Part shown: piece by piece, positions 1 through 8,044 of the stretch
How the letters are laid out: each line of letters starts with the position of its first letter
Position numbering within the stretch: the first letter of the stretch is position 1
From: Bacillota bacterium
GTDB lineage: Bacteria > Bacillota > Clostridia > Lachnospirales > Lachnospiraceae
Assembly: GCA_023391695.1 (NCBI GenBank)
Contig: JAEWAK010000033.1
Location: forward strand, 1-52,520
Direction: 5' to 3'
Length of the DNA stretch: 52,520 nt
Notes under the pieces: model-generated
Database searches by the model: none
What the model was told of the DNA's origin: nothing
Seen by the model: only the letters and a program-made list of their open reading frames with translations
Translations under genes and position numbers: made by a program

Positions 1-408
1 AATATTTTGTCACTCCGTAAGGCGGAGGAATGAGGCGTAGTGGTTCCTACGCCGATTGACGACAACGCGGCGGATGGCAAAATAGGCAGTGCAGTTTGGC
101 TAATTATGAACAGGACAGTGCACTAGTTTACTGAAGTCTAGAGCGTGTTTAAAAATTGTTGCACCGTTCTGAACGCTCTATTTTGCGGCATGCTGCGTCA
201 CAATTTATTTTCTATGACGTCCGGTTTTTATGCTGTTTAAACCTTGAAAATAAAAAGCATATGAGGTACAATAGTTCATAATTATATCTGATAAATAAAG
301 GGTAAAGAATAAACAGCAATTCCGCCTGGTTTTTAGTATATATGAAAAATGCACAGGGCCGGGCATTAACAGAAATTAATATAAAGGAAGAATAACAAGG
401 GAGCCGCC
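1..408. other. Intergenic region, no gene seen
   Basis: No convincing coding frame. It holds small dyads: a 7-bp hairpin GGCGTAG/CTACGCC at 34-53, an 8-bp inverted repeat TAGAGCGT/ACGCTCTA at 139-146 and 173-180, and imperfect inverted ends TATTTTGTCA (3-12) and TGGCAAAATA (75-84, 9 of 10 positions pairing) that could bound a small palindromic element. The left edge is cut, so an upstream gene's terminator may be included. No clear sigma-A promoter for the gene at 409 could be fixed. Confidence 0.5.
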
Positions 409-1206
409 ATGATCAGCAGTTCATCAAATCCACAGATAAAGAATTTGGTACAATTACAGAAGAAACCTAAGGCAAGAGAGGAGCAGGGCGCTTTTGTAAC
501 GGAAGGCATTAAGATGTTTGAAGAATCAAAAGACGGCGGCTATCTGATAAAAGCCTATGTTTCGGAAAGTTTTTATGAAGAAAAGCGTACGGAAAAACCG
601 GATTATTTTACCGGATTTCCATATGAGACGGTAACGGATGGGGTTTTAAAAGAAGCCTCGGATACTTTAACGCCCCAGGGGATCATGGCTGTTGTCAAAA
701 AACCGGTCTATGACTTTAATCAAATCATAACGGCACCGGAAGCCAATCTGGTATTGCTGGAAGACATCCGTGACCCCGGCAATCTGGGTACGATTCTCAG
801 GACCGCAGAAGGCGCAGGGATTACCGGTATTATATTAAGTAAATCCTCCGTGGACATGTATAATCCAAAGGTAATACGGTCAACCATGGGAGCCATCTAC
901 CGCATGCCTTTTATTTATGTCGGGGATTTTAAAGCTGCTCTGGATCAGATCAAGAAGAATCGCATCTTTGTCTATGCAGCCCATTTGGAAGCCTCCAGAG
1001 CATACGATGAAATTGATTACCCGGGAAAATGTGCGGTTCTTATTGGTAACGAAGCCAATGGATTAAGTGATGAAATCGCAGGCATGTCAGACCAATATAT
1101 TAAAATTCCAATGGCAGGCAATGTGGAATCCTTAAATGCGGCCATAGCAGCAGCAATCCTGATGTATGAGGTAAACCGCCAGAGAAGAAGGAAGACACAT
1201 ATCTAA
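409..1206 (+). CDS. TrmH (SpoU) family RNA 2'-O-ribose methyltransferase
   Basis: 265-residue SAM-dependent rRNA/tRNA 2'-O-ribose methyltransferase of the SPOUT class. The N-terminal ~100 residues match the small L30e-like substrate-binding domain (start MISSSSNPQIKNL, then a GAFVTEG block). The C-terminal knotted domain shows all three SpoU motifs: motif 1 EDIRDPGNLGTILRTAEGAG, motif 2 NPKVIRSTMGAIYRMPF, and motif 3 with GNEANGLSDE followed by IPMAGNVESLNAAIAAAI. Length is normal for the RlmB/YsgA-like group. The ATG has a GGGAG site about six bases upstream. The exact RNA target (23S rRNA or tRNA) cannot be read from sequence. It stands alone, with no operon partner. Confidence 0.93.
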   Translation: MISSSSNPQIKNLVQLQKKPKAREEQGAFVTEGIKMFEESKDGGYLIKAYVSESFYEEKRTEKPDYFTGFPYETVTDGVLKEASDTLTPQGIMAVVKKPVYDFNQIITAPEANLVLLEDIRDPGNLGTILRTAEGAGITGIILSKSSVDMYNPKVIRSTMGAIYRMPFIYVGDFKAALDQIKKNRIFVYAAHLEASRAYDEIDYPGKCAVLIGNEANGLSDEIAGMSDQYIKIPMAGNVESLNAAIAAAILMYEVNRQRRRKTHI

Positions 1207-1438
1207 AGGGAACAATCTGTATAAAGCTGTTCTGTGATAATTACTTAAACAGGAATAAAAATAATATGTTTGGAAATTATTATGATTAACAACATTTATG
1301 GTACAATCTGTAATATTTCGCAAAGAAGTAGAAGCATACCGCAGCAATGTGCTATTTCAGCTTAAGGCCCCGATCTTGATGATCTTATTAAAACTGGATG
1401 AGAACAGGGTTAAAATTTGGAAAATTGAGCAATTGTCC

Positions 1439-1467
1439 TTGTAAAATCACGGGATATGAAGTAAAAT
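1439..1467 (+). promoter_or_regulatory. Candidate sigma-A promoter of nfeD-SPFH operon
   Basis: TTGTAA (1439-1444), 17-base spacer, TAAAAT (1462-1467), about 40 bases before the nfeD start. The spacing is ideal but both boxes are imperfect. The rest of 1207-1438 shows nothing recognisable. Confidence 0.45.
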
Positions 1468-1505
1468 TAAAGTATAAGTGAATGAAACGGAAGGGGGGTT
1501 ATGGT

Positions 1506-1946
1506 ATGAATTCAAGTTATTGGCTGATTGCACTTGCCGTATTTTTAGTGATTGAGATCATAACACTGGGACTTACGACTATCTGGTTTGCCGGCGGTGC
1601 ATTAATAGCATTTTTATTATCCTTAATAACGGATAACTTTATCTTGGAATTAGTCGTATTCTTAGTAGTTTCATTTGTACTTTTATATTTCACAAGACCG
1701 ATTGCTCAGAAATTTTTCAATACCGGGCGGGTTAAGACAAATTATGAAAGCCTGGTCGGCCGGGACGGAAAAGTCATAGAAAAAATCGATAATTTCAATA
1801 ATACCGGGCAGGTGATGGTAGGCGGCCAGGAATGGACAGCCAGGGCACTTAATGATTCGGAGATTATCGAACCGGGGAAAAAAGTAGTAATAAGGGAAGT
1901 ATCAGGAGTTAAATTAATTGTGGAAGTAGAAATGGAGGGAATGTAA
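1506..1946 (+). CDS. NfeD family membrane protein
   Basis: 146 residues. N-terminal hydrophobic part (about residues 4-65) forms two to three membrane helices; the C-terminal ~65 residues fit the NfeD soluble OB-fold (pattern VGRDGKVIEKI, then GQVMVGGQEWTARA, then IEPGKKVVIREVSGVKLIVE). This is the short NfeD1b form without the ClpP-like protease domain. NfeD proteins pair with SPFH/stomatin proteins, and the next gene is one, with its ATG overlapping this stop (TAATG). I chose ATG 1506 over an in-frame ATG at 1482 because AAGGGGGG lies seven bases before 1506 and nothing like it precedes 1482. Confidence 0.88.
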   Translation: MNSSYWLIALAVFLVIEIITLGLTTIWFAGGALIAFLLSLITDNFILELVVFLVVSFVLLYFTRPIAQKFFNTGRVKTNYESLVGRDGKVIEKIDNFNNTGQVMVGGQEWTARALNDSEIIEPGKKVVIREVSGVKLIVEVEMEGM

Positions 1947-2884
1947 TGACGCAGACAGTTTTGATCGTATTTGCGGTACTTGTATTGGTGATACTGGCAT
2001 CCTGTGTTAAAATCGTGCCGCAGGCACATGCTTATGTATTGGAAAGACTTGGCGGTTATCAGGCAACCTGGAATGTTGGAATACATTTAAAGGTTCCTTT
2101 TATAGATAAAGTAGCCAGAAAGGTCTTGCTGAAGGAACAGGTTGTGGATTTTGCGCCGCAGCCGGTTATAACAAAAGATAATGTAACAATGAAAATCGAT
2201 ACGGTAGTATTTTTCCAGATAACGGATCCCAAGTTATTTGCATATGGTGTGGAACGTCCGATTTTAGCCATTGAAAACCTGACTGCCACAACTTTAAGAA
2301 ATATCATCGGTGATCTGGAACTTGACCAGACCTTAACTTCCAGGGAGATAATCAATACCAAGATGAGGGTATCCCTGGATGTGGCGACCGACCCATGGGG
2401 CATTAAAGTAAACCGTGTAGAGTTAAAGAATATCATTCCTCCTGCAGCAATACAGGATGCGATGGAAAAGCAGATGAAAGCGGAACGTGAGAGAAGGGAA
2501 GCCATTCTCCGTGCGGAAGGTGAAAAGACCTCAGCCATTCTTGTAGCGGAAGGTAAAAAACAATCCGCAATTTTAGAGGCTGAAGCCGATAAAGAAGCAG
2601 CCATTCTTCGTGCGGAAGCGAAAAAGGAAGCTACCATACGGGAAGCGGAAGGCCAGGCAGAAGCGATTCTTGCGGTACAAAAGGCGAATGCGGAGGGTAT
2701 CCGTTTCTTAAATGAATCCAATCCGGGCAATGCGGTTCTTCAATTAAAAAGCCTGGAGGCCTTTGCAAAAGCTGCGGACGGTAAGGCTACGAAGATCATA
2801 ATTCCTTCTGAAATTCAGGGCATTGCAGGTTTGGTAAAGTCTTTAACGGAAGTTGGCAATGACAAAAATATAATTGAATCTTAA
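1946..2884 (+). CDS. SPFH domain / stomatin-like (QmcA-type) protein
   Basis: 312-residue membrane-anchored scaffold protein of the SPFH/band 7 family. An N-terminal hydrophobic helix (residues 4-22) is followed by the SPFH core (VPQAHAYVLERLGGY, then KVPFIDKVARKV and VVDFAPQPVITKDNV). A long alanine/glutamate/lysine-rich coiled coil (about 170-245) carries repeated A-E-A/G-K units typical of flotillin and QmcA oligomerisation. Its start overlaps the nfeD stop, so the pair is translationally coupled; together they are thought to organise membrane microdomains. GGAGGGA just upstream serves as ribosome site. A strong terminator follows directly. Confidence 0.92.
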   Translation: MTQTVLIVFAVLVLVILASCVKIVPQAHAYVLERLGGYQATWNVGIHLKVPFIDKVARKVLLKEQVVDFAPQPVITKDNVTMKIDTVVFFQITDPKLFAYGVERPILAIENLTATTLRNIIGDLELDQTLTSREIINTKMRVSLDVATDPWGIKVNRVELKNIIPPAAIQDAMEKQMKAERERREAILRAEGEKTSAILVAEGKKQSAILEAEADKEAAILRAEAKKEATIREAEGQAEAILAVQKANAEGIRFLNESNPGNAVLQLKSLEAFAKAADGKATKIIIPSEIQGIAGLVKSLTEVGNDKNIIES

Positions 2885-2903
2885 GAGTTTTTATAAAGAC
2901 TTA

Positions 2904-2945
2904 AAACAGCATGTATTCATAAAATTTGAATGCATGCTGTTTTTT
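2904..2945 (+). terminator. Rho-independent terminator after SPFH gene
   Basis: Near-perfect 16-bp stem AAACAGCATGTATTCA (2904-2919) pairing with TGAATGCATGCTGTTT (2928-2943), with the 3' arm running into six T residues. It closes the nfeD-SPFH transcript. Confidence 0.9.
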
Positions 2946-3014
2946 ATGTTACCGAAAATTGCGTTCAATGATAAATACCCTCCGGGAGGAAATGCATGGT
3001 GCGCGAAAGAAAGA

Positions 3015-3055
3015 TTGTCAGTGACAGCGCGTCAGCAATGGCGTCTGGAGAACCG
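3015..3055. repeat. Dispersed intergenic repeat, copy 1
   Basis: AGTGACAGCGCGTCAGCA at 3020-3037 recurs with one change (AGTGACAGCGCGTCGGCA) at 20273-20290. Both copies are preceded by TTGTC and followed by a related GG-G-CTGG block. It is not coding. The wider gap 2946-3186 holds nothing else I recognise. Confidence 0.55.
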
Positions 3056-3186
3056 GGCGTTTTCTTTTTAATAGGAAATCGCCTATTATAAAAAGCCCTT
3101 CGCGCAGAAGGAATACTGTGAAGATTCACTCTTTACAGGCTGGCATCCAAAGAATTACGACTTTATTAGACAAAAAATATGAAATA

Positions 3187-3215
3187 TTGACAAAATATGA
3201 TAGATGAGGTAATAT
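3187..3215 (+). promoter_or_regulatory. cheA: Strong sigma-A promoter of cheA-cheW-mcp
   Basis: Perfect TTGACA (3187-3192), 17-base spacer, TAATAT (3210-3215). Predicted start of transcription is near 3222, giving an unusually long (~270 base) leader. The vegetative pattern, rather than the TAAA/GCCGATAA of a motility sigma factor, suggests constitutive or leader-controlled expression. Confidence 0.75.
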
Positions 3216-3221
3216 TTAGAT

Positions 3222-3345
3222 ACTAAATTACTAATTCGATAAATTTAGTAAGTTTAGTGAAAATAGTCTCGCAAAGAACATGCGAGATATTGGAAGAATA
3301 GCAAAAGCAGCTATTCTTTGCGATTTATGCCCAAAAAGCCTGGGC
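3222..3345 (+). ncRNA. Structured 5' leader of cheA with alternative pairing
   Basis: Four perfect hairpins in a row: ACTAAATT/AATTTAGT (3222-3249), CTCGCA/TGCGAG (3268-3286), AAGAATAGC/GCTATTCTT (3294-3318) and GCCCA/TGGGC (3329-3345). In addition TCGCAAAGAA (3269-3278) is fully complementary over 10 bp to TTCTTTGCGA (3314-3323), which would open the second and third hairpins. That is the architecture of a switch. No U-run follows, so any control would be translational, by RNA stability or by processing. It does not match c-di-GMP aptamer consensus. The second hairpin recurs at 31383. Confidence 0.5.
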
Positions 3346-3458
3346 GTTAGTGAGAAGTTACTCTACACACCAAAGTAATAAAAAAATCTGTTAACGGAGG
3401 AAATTAGGCAGTCGGAAGTAAGATTGGGAGTAAGGGACATTTTAGGGGGAATATTAGC

Positions 3459-3479
3459 ATGGAAATAATCGCGAAATAA
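3459..3479 (+). CDS. Possible 6-residue leader peptide before cheA
   Basis: An ATG with a good AGGGGGA site eight bases upstream opens MEIIAK then stop, ending 14 bases before the cheA GTG. The cheA start itself has only AAAGG two bases away, a poor spacing, so reinitiation after this mini-ORF may drive cheA translation. Speculative; it could also be chance. Confidence 0.25.
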   Translation: MEIIAK

Positions 3480-3493
3480 AAACATTAAAGGCG

Positions 3494-5500
3494 GTGGATA
3501 AAATTTCAGAACAATATACCAATGAACCATTACTTGATATGTTTCTGTTTGAAACCTCCCAGCTGATGGAGCAGCTGGAACAGATAATATTAAATTGTGA
3601 AAGAGAACAGTATTATACATTAGATGCCATCAATGAAATATTCCGGATTATGCATACGATAAAAGGCTCTTCCGCCATGATGATGTTTCATGGGATATCT
3701 ACTCTTGCACATTCTATTGAAGATCTTTTCCATTTTCTAAGGGAAGAAAAACCACAAAATATTAACTTTCCGGTTTTGTCCGATATTATTTTGGAAAGTA
3801 TCGATTTTATCAAAGGCGAGACGGAAAAAATAACACATGGATTACCTGCGGACGGAAATTCGAACGAATTAATTAAAAAGCTGGAACATTTTTTAGCTGT
3901 ACTGAAGCAGGACAATCAGGTAGTAAACATCCAGTCGGGGATGAAAGAAGAAAAAGAGCCGGAGCACAGTGGAGATCCGGGTTCTTATGCCAATGAATAC
4001 AGGGTGGTCATTAAATTTGAAGATGGCTGTGAAATGGAGAATATACGCGGCTATGCAGTAATCCGTAACTTAAAGGATAAAGCTTTCGTAGTAAGCTACA
4101 TACCGGAGGACATCATGGATAGTGATGACAGCGCACAGATAATACGCCGGGACGGGTTTATTATAAATTTTAAATCGAACTATAACTATGACACCCTTCA
4201 TGAATTTTTTTCTAATATTATTTTTCTTGAAAGTCTGGTTTTAATTCAGGCAGGCGGAACGGATGAAAAGTCTGGTACAGGAATTAAAACAGATAAACAC
4301 GCCAGGGAGACGGTACCCATCCAGCAGAGCATTATCAGCGTCAGCGTACCAAAGCTGGATAAGCTTATGGATCTGGTCGGAGAAATGGTAATTGCTGAGG
4401 CAATGGTAATTCAAAATCCGGATTTATACGGCCTGCAGCTGGATAATTTTCAGAAAGCCTCCCAGCATCTTAGTAAAATTACCAGCGAAATTCAGGATAT
4501 GGTAATGTCAGTCCGGATGGTTTCTTTGTCAACCACCTTTCAGAAAATGCACCGCATCGTAAGGGATATGTGTAAAAAACTGAATAAGGAAGTTAATCTG
4601 GAAATACTGGGAGAGGAAACGGAAGTTGATAAAAATATTATAGAACATATTTCCGATCCTTTAATGCATCTGGTAAGAAATGCACTGGATCATGGAATTG
4701 AGCTTCCGGATGAGAGGATTTCAAAGGGCAAACCGAAAGCGGGAACCATTACCCTTGAGGCGAAAAACTCCGGAAGCGATGTTCTGATTATTATAAAAGA
4801 TGACGGAAAAGGATTAAACAAAGAAAAAATCCGAAAGAAGGCAGCAGAGGAAGGAATACTTCCGGAAGGATCGGAACTGGTGACGGATAAGGAAATATTT
4901 AATCTCATTTTTCTGCCCGGTTTTTCCACAAAGGATAATATTTCCGAATATTCCGGCCGCGGAGTGGGAATGGATGTTGCCGTAAAGAATATTGAAACCA
5001 TTAACGGCTCCATATCCGTTGAAAGTGTGCCGGATAAGGGAACTGCAATTACGTTAAAGATACCCCTTACTCTGGCCATTATTGACGGCATGAATATAAA
5101 GGTAGGGAATACCCGTTATACCATACCTACCATGTCCATACGGGAAGCCTTCCGGCCCCGGGAAAAGGATATTATTATCGATCCGGACGGAAATGAAACG
5201 ATAATGATAAGGGGCCTGTGTTATCCGATCATAAGGCTGCACAGGGTATTTTCAGCTAAAACGGATATATTGGATTTTACCCAGGGAATCATAGTAATGC
5301 TGGAACATGACGGGGAGGCTTTCTGTATTTTTGCCGATGAATTAATCGGTCAGCAGCAGATTGTTGTGAAATCGCTGCCGGAATATATACAGAAATTAAA
5401 AAAGATACAGGGACTTTCAGGCTGTACACTGCTGGGAGACGGCAGTATCAGTTTAATTCTGGATATAGGAGGGATTATCAGATTAGCTAAATTATTATAA
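3494..5500 (+). CDS. cheA: Chemotaxis histidine kinase CheA
   Basis: 668 residues with the full CheA domain order. P1 HPt domain at 1-120, with phosphorylated His54 in MHTIKGSSAMM. A P2-like response-regulator docking domain lies at about 165-255. A P3 dimerisation region follows (LDKLMDLVGEMVIAEA, then VRMVSLSTTFQKMHRIVRD). P4 HATPase has N box HLVRNALDHGIELPDER, G1 DDGKGLN and G2 GRGVGMDVAVKNIE. P5 CheW-like domain starts at about 535 (IDGMNIKVGNTRYTIP). It phosphorylates CheY/CheB, neither of which is encoded here. The start is GTG; no in-frame alternative keeps the P1 domain whole. CheW follows 36 bases downstream. Confidence 0.95.
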   Translation: MDKISEQYTNEPLLDMFLFETSQLMEQLEQIILNCEREQYYTLDAINEIFRIMHTIKGSSAMMMFHGISTLAHSIEDLFHFLREEKPQNINFPVLSDIILESIDFIKGETEKITHGLPADGNSNELIKKLEHFLAVLKQDNQVVNIQSGMKEEKEPEHSGDPGSYANEYRVVIKFEDGCEMENIRGYAVIRNLKDKAFVVSYIPEDIMDSDDSAQIIRRDGFIINFKSNYNYDTLHEFFSNIIFLESLVLIQAGGTDEKSGTGIKTDKHARETVPIQQSIISVSVPKLDKLMDLVGEMVIAEAMVIQNPDLYGLQLDNFQKASQHLSKITSEIQDMVMSVRMVSLSTTFQKMHRIVRDMCKKLNKEVNLEILGEETEVDKNIIEHISDPLMHLVRNALDHGIELPDERISKGKPKAGTITLEAKNSGSDVLIIIKDDGKGLNKEKIRKKAAEEGILPEGSELVTDKEIFNLIFLPGFSTKDNISEYSGRGVGMDVAVKNIETINGSISVESVPDKGTAITLKIPLTLAIIDGMNIKVGNTRYTIPTMSIREAFRPREKDIIIDPDGNETIMIRGLCYPIIRLHRVFSAKTDILDFTQGIIVMLEHDGEAFCIFADELIGQQQIVVKSLPEYIQKLKKIQGLSGCTLLGDGSISLILDIGGIIRLAKLL

Positions 5501-5536
5501 AAATACGGAAATATCATAAAGGAAAGGAGCTGCAAT

Positions 5537-6025
5537 ATGGCTGAAAGCGGATATGATTTGGAAGAAGATACCCAAAAAGGAAAATATCTGACCTTTACTG
5601 TGGGCAGTGAGGATTATGGCTTGGAAATCCAGTACATAACGGAGATCATCGGGATTCAGAAGATAACCCAGATTCCTGAATTACCGGAATATATGAAAGG
5701 GATAATTAATTTAAGAGGAAAAATCATACCGGTTATGGATATCCGGCTTCGTTTTAAAAAAGAGCCCAGGGAATATAATGACCGTACCTGCGTAATCGTA
5801 GTGGAAATAAACGGCCTGTCCGTGGGTTTGATTATAGACAGTGTTTCCGAAGTAATTTCCATCCCGGAACAAAATATCGTGAAACCGCCCCAGATTAACA
5901 ACCAATACAATAACCGGTACATAAAAGGAATCGGCAAAACAGAAAATGATGTCAAATTGTTAATTGACTGCGAAAAGCTGTTTACCGATCGTGAACGGAA
6001 TGATTTAAATGTATTTTCCAGCTAA
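5537..6025 (+). CDS. cheW: Chemotaxis coupling protein CheW
   Basis: 162-residue adaptor linking receptors to CheA. The two-SH3-like CheW fold is recognisable from YLTFTVGSEDYGLEIQYITE, then PELPEYMKGIINLRGKIIP, then RTCVIVVEINGLSVGLIID. The central NLRGKIIPVMDIR block is the most conserved part of the family. GGAAAGGAG lies seven bases before the ATG. It sits between cheA and a receptor gene with short gaps, consistent with one transcript. Confidence 0.95.
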   Translation: MAESGYDLEEDTQKGKYLTFTVGSEDYGLEIQYITEIIGIQKITQIPELPEYMKGIINLRGKIIPVMDIRLRFKKEPREYNDRTCVIVVEINGLSVGLIIDSVSEVISIPEQNIVKPPQINNQYNNRYIKGIGKTENDVKLLIDCEKLFTDRERNDLNVFSS

Positions 6026-6054
6026 GCAGCTGCACAATGAAAGGAGATTAAACT

Positions 6055-7902
6055 ATGAAATGGTTTTATAATTTAAAAATATCTTCCAAACTGATAATGG
6101 GATTTGTTATAGTTGCCGTAATTGCTGGCATAATTGGGATATTTGGTACGGTCAACATACAGAAGATAAATAAAATGGATACGGATATGTATATACGTAA
6201 TGCCGCACCAATGCCGGAGCTGGCCAAAATATCTAATTCTTATTTTAGACAGCGGGTTGTCCTGCGTAATTTGTATTTAGTTAAAGATGCAAGCCAAAGA
6301 CAGGAATCTATCGATGAGTTTAATTCGCTGAATAGTGCCATAGAGGAAGGAATGACTGCTTTTGAAGCCAGCATTAAGGATACCTCTATCCGTGAAAATT
6401 TTGATAAATTATCGAAACAACTGGAGGAATTTGATGCCTTCAGTGCGGATATTATAAACCAGATACAAAACGGTAATATGGACAAAGCCTATGAACTGAT
6501 TATGGGTGATAAGGGAAAGCAGATAGCAGATGAGATACAGCTGGCTATCGATACGCTTTTCCAGTTAAAATCGGATCAGGCGAAACAGACCTCGGATGCA
6601 AATAACAGTGCTGCGCAGAATTCCATCGTTACTATGATCGTAATAGCAGTCGCCGGGGTAATACTTGCAATTTTGCTTGGACTATTCTTGTCCGGCATCA
6701 TAAGCAGGCCTATTAATAAAATGGTGGAGGCTGCCAATAAGCTTTCATTGGGTGACGTTAATGTGAACGTGGAGGCGGATACAGAAGATGAAACCGGAAG
6801 ACTGGCGGAAGCATTTTCCGGAATGGTAGCCAATATCCGGGAGCAGGCCTTTACGGCTGAACGAATTGCGGCGGGAGATTTAGCCATTGAGGTCAATGTC
6901 CGTTCCGAGAATGACCTGTTGGGAAAGAAATTATATGAAATGGTGGAAAATAACAATCAGATAATGGCCAATATAGCAGTGGCATCGGACCAGGTAGCCG
7001 TCAGCTCCAAACAGATGTCGGATTCCAGTATTGCCCTGTCCCAGGGGGCAACGGAGCAGGCAAGTTCCATTGAAGAATTAACAGCTTCACTGGAGGAAAT
7101 ATCCTCCCAGACCAGGTTAAATGCCCAGAATGCCGTACAGGCAAATGAACTGGCTGAAACAGCAAAAGTCAATGCCGTACAGGGTAATGAGCAGATGAAG
7201 GATATGTTAAATGCCATGGAGGAAATTAATGAATCCTCCTCCAATATATCAAAAATTATTAAAGTCATAGATGAAATTGCCTTCCAGACCAATATCCTGG
7301 CTTTGAATGCCGCAGTGGAAGCCGCCCGGGCCGGTCAGCACGGCAAGGGCTTTGCGGTAGTTGCGGAGGAGGTCAGAAACCTGGCGGCCCGTTCTGCCAA
7401 TGCCGCCAAAGAAACGACGGAAATGATAGAAGGCTCCATTAAAAAAGCCGAAAGCGGCACAAAAATTGCAAAGGATACGGCCCAGGCCCTTTACCAGATC
7501 GTGACGGGAATTGAAAAAGCGGCAGCCCTTGTCGGGGATATCGCCACGGCTTCCAATGAACAGGCCATGGGAATTGAACAGGTTAATCTGGGTATCCAGC
7601 AGGTATCGGAAGTGGTGCAGACCAACTCGGCCACTTCGGAAGAAAGTGCCGCAGCCGGTGAGGAACTGTCAGGACAGGCTCTTCTTTTAAAAGAAATGGT
7701 CGGAAAATTTAAATTAAAATATAATACCATGAATAATTCCTCTCATAGCGATATGAATCCGGAAATCATGGAAATGTTAAATAAAATGCCGGAAAAAAGA
7801 AAGTCCGGGCAGAATACGAATCCCATAAAGGAAAACTATCCGAAATCCGGTTCTGACACGGCTAAGATAAAACTCAGCGATGTGGAATTTGGAAAATATT
7901 AA
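6055..7902 (+). CDS. Methyl-accepting chemotaxis protein
   Basis: 615-residue transmembrane receptor. TM1 is at about 13-33, followed by an extracytoplasmic four-helix-bundle type sensor (about 34-190), TM2 at about 191-216 ending in SGIISRP, a HAMP domain, and a second HAMP-like stretch. The cytoplasmic signalling helix hairpin carries the canonical tip FQTNILALNAAVEAARAG then GFAVVAEEVRNLAARS. No CheR/CheB-binding pentapeptide is visible at the C terminus, which ends DVEFGKY. It lies 29 bases after cheW with an AAAGGAG site, so it is probably the dedicated receptor of this module. The ligand is unknown. Confidence 0.95.
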   Translation: MKWFYNLKISSKLIMGFVIVAVIAGIIGIFGTVNIQKINKMDTDMYIRNAAPMPELAKISNSYFRQRVVLRNLYLVKDASQRQESIDEFNSLNSAIEEGMTAFEASIKDTSIRENFDKLSKQLEEFDAFSADIINQIQNGNMDKAYELIMGDKGKQIADEIQLAIDTLFQLKSDQAKQTSDANNSAAQNSIVTMIVIAVAGVILAILLGLFLSGIISRPINKMVEAANKLSLGDVNVNVEADTEDETGRLAEAFSGMVANIREQAFTAERIAAGDLAIEVNVRSENDLLGKKLYEMVENNNQIMANIAVASDQVAVSSKQMSDSSIALSQGATEQASSIEELTASLEEISSQTRLNAQNAVQANELAETAKVNAVQGNEQMKDMLNAMEEINESSSNISKIIKVIDEIAFQTNILALNAAVEAARAGQHGKGFAVVAEEVRNLAARSANAAKETTEMIEGSIKKAESGTKIAKDTAQALYQIVTGIEKAAALVGDIATASNEQAMGIEQVNLGIQQVSEVVQTNSATSEESAAAGEELSGQALLLKEMVGKFKLKYNTMNNSSHSDMNPEIMEMLNKMPEKRKSGQNTNPIKENYPKSGSDTAKIKLSDVEFGKY

Positions 7903-8044
7903 AAAATATTTATTTTCATATCTATTTTAAGATAAACTTAAGAATTCTGGCCTTGATAATAAAATAACTATGAGCTATTATAGAGAAGAACCGGAATAGA
8001 GGAGAAAAACTTATAGTTTTTTGTTATAAAGGAGAGATTATAAA

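Noticed and set aside
2059..2730. 223-codon open frame on the minus strand
   Set aside because: Lies fully inside the SPFH gene and mirrors its repetitive Ala/Glu coiled coil; composition (Ser/Ala/Arg repeats) is that of an antisense shadow.
2874..3071. 65-codon frame after the SPFH gene
   Set aside because: Starts inside the SPFH gene end and runs through its terminator; no family-like sequence.
3222..3493. c-di-GMP riboswitch before cheA
   Set aside because: The conserved CACAGGGCAAACC-like and GACGCAAAGCC-like blocks are absent; only an isolated GCAAAG appears.
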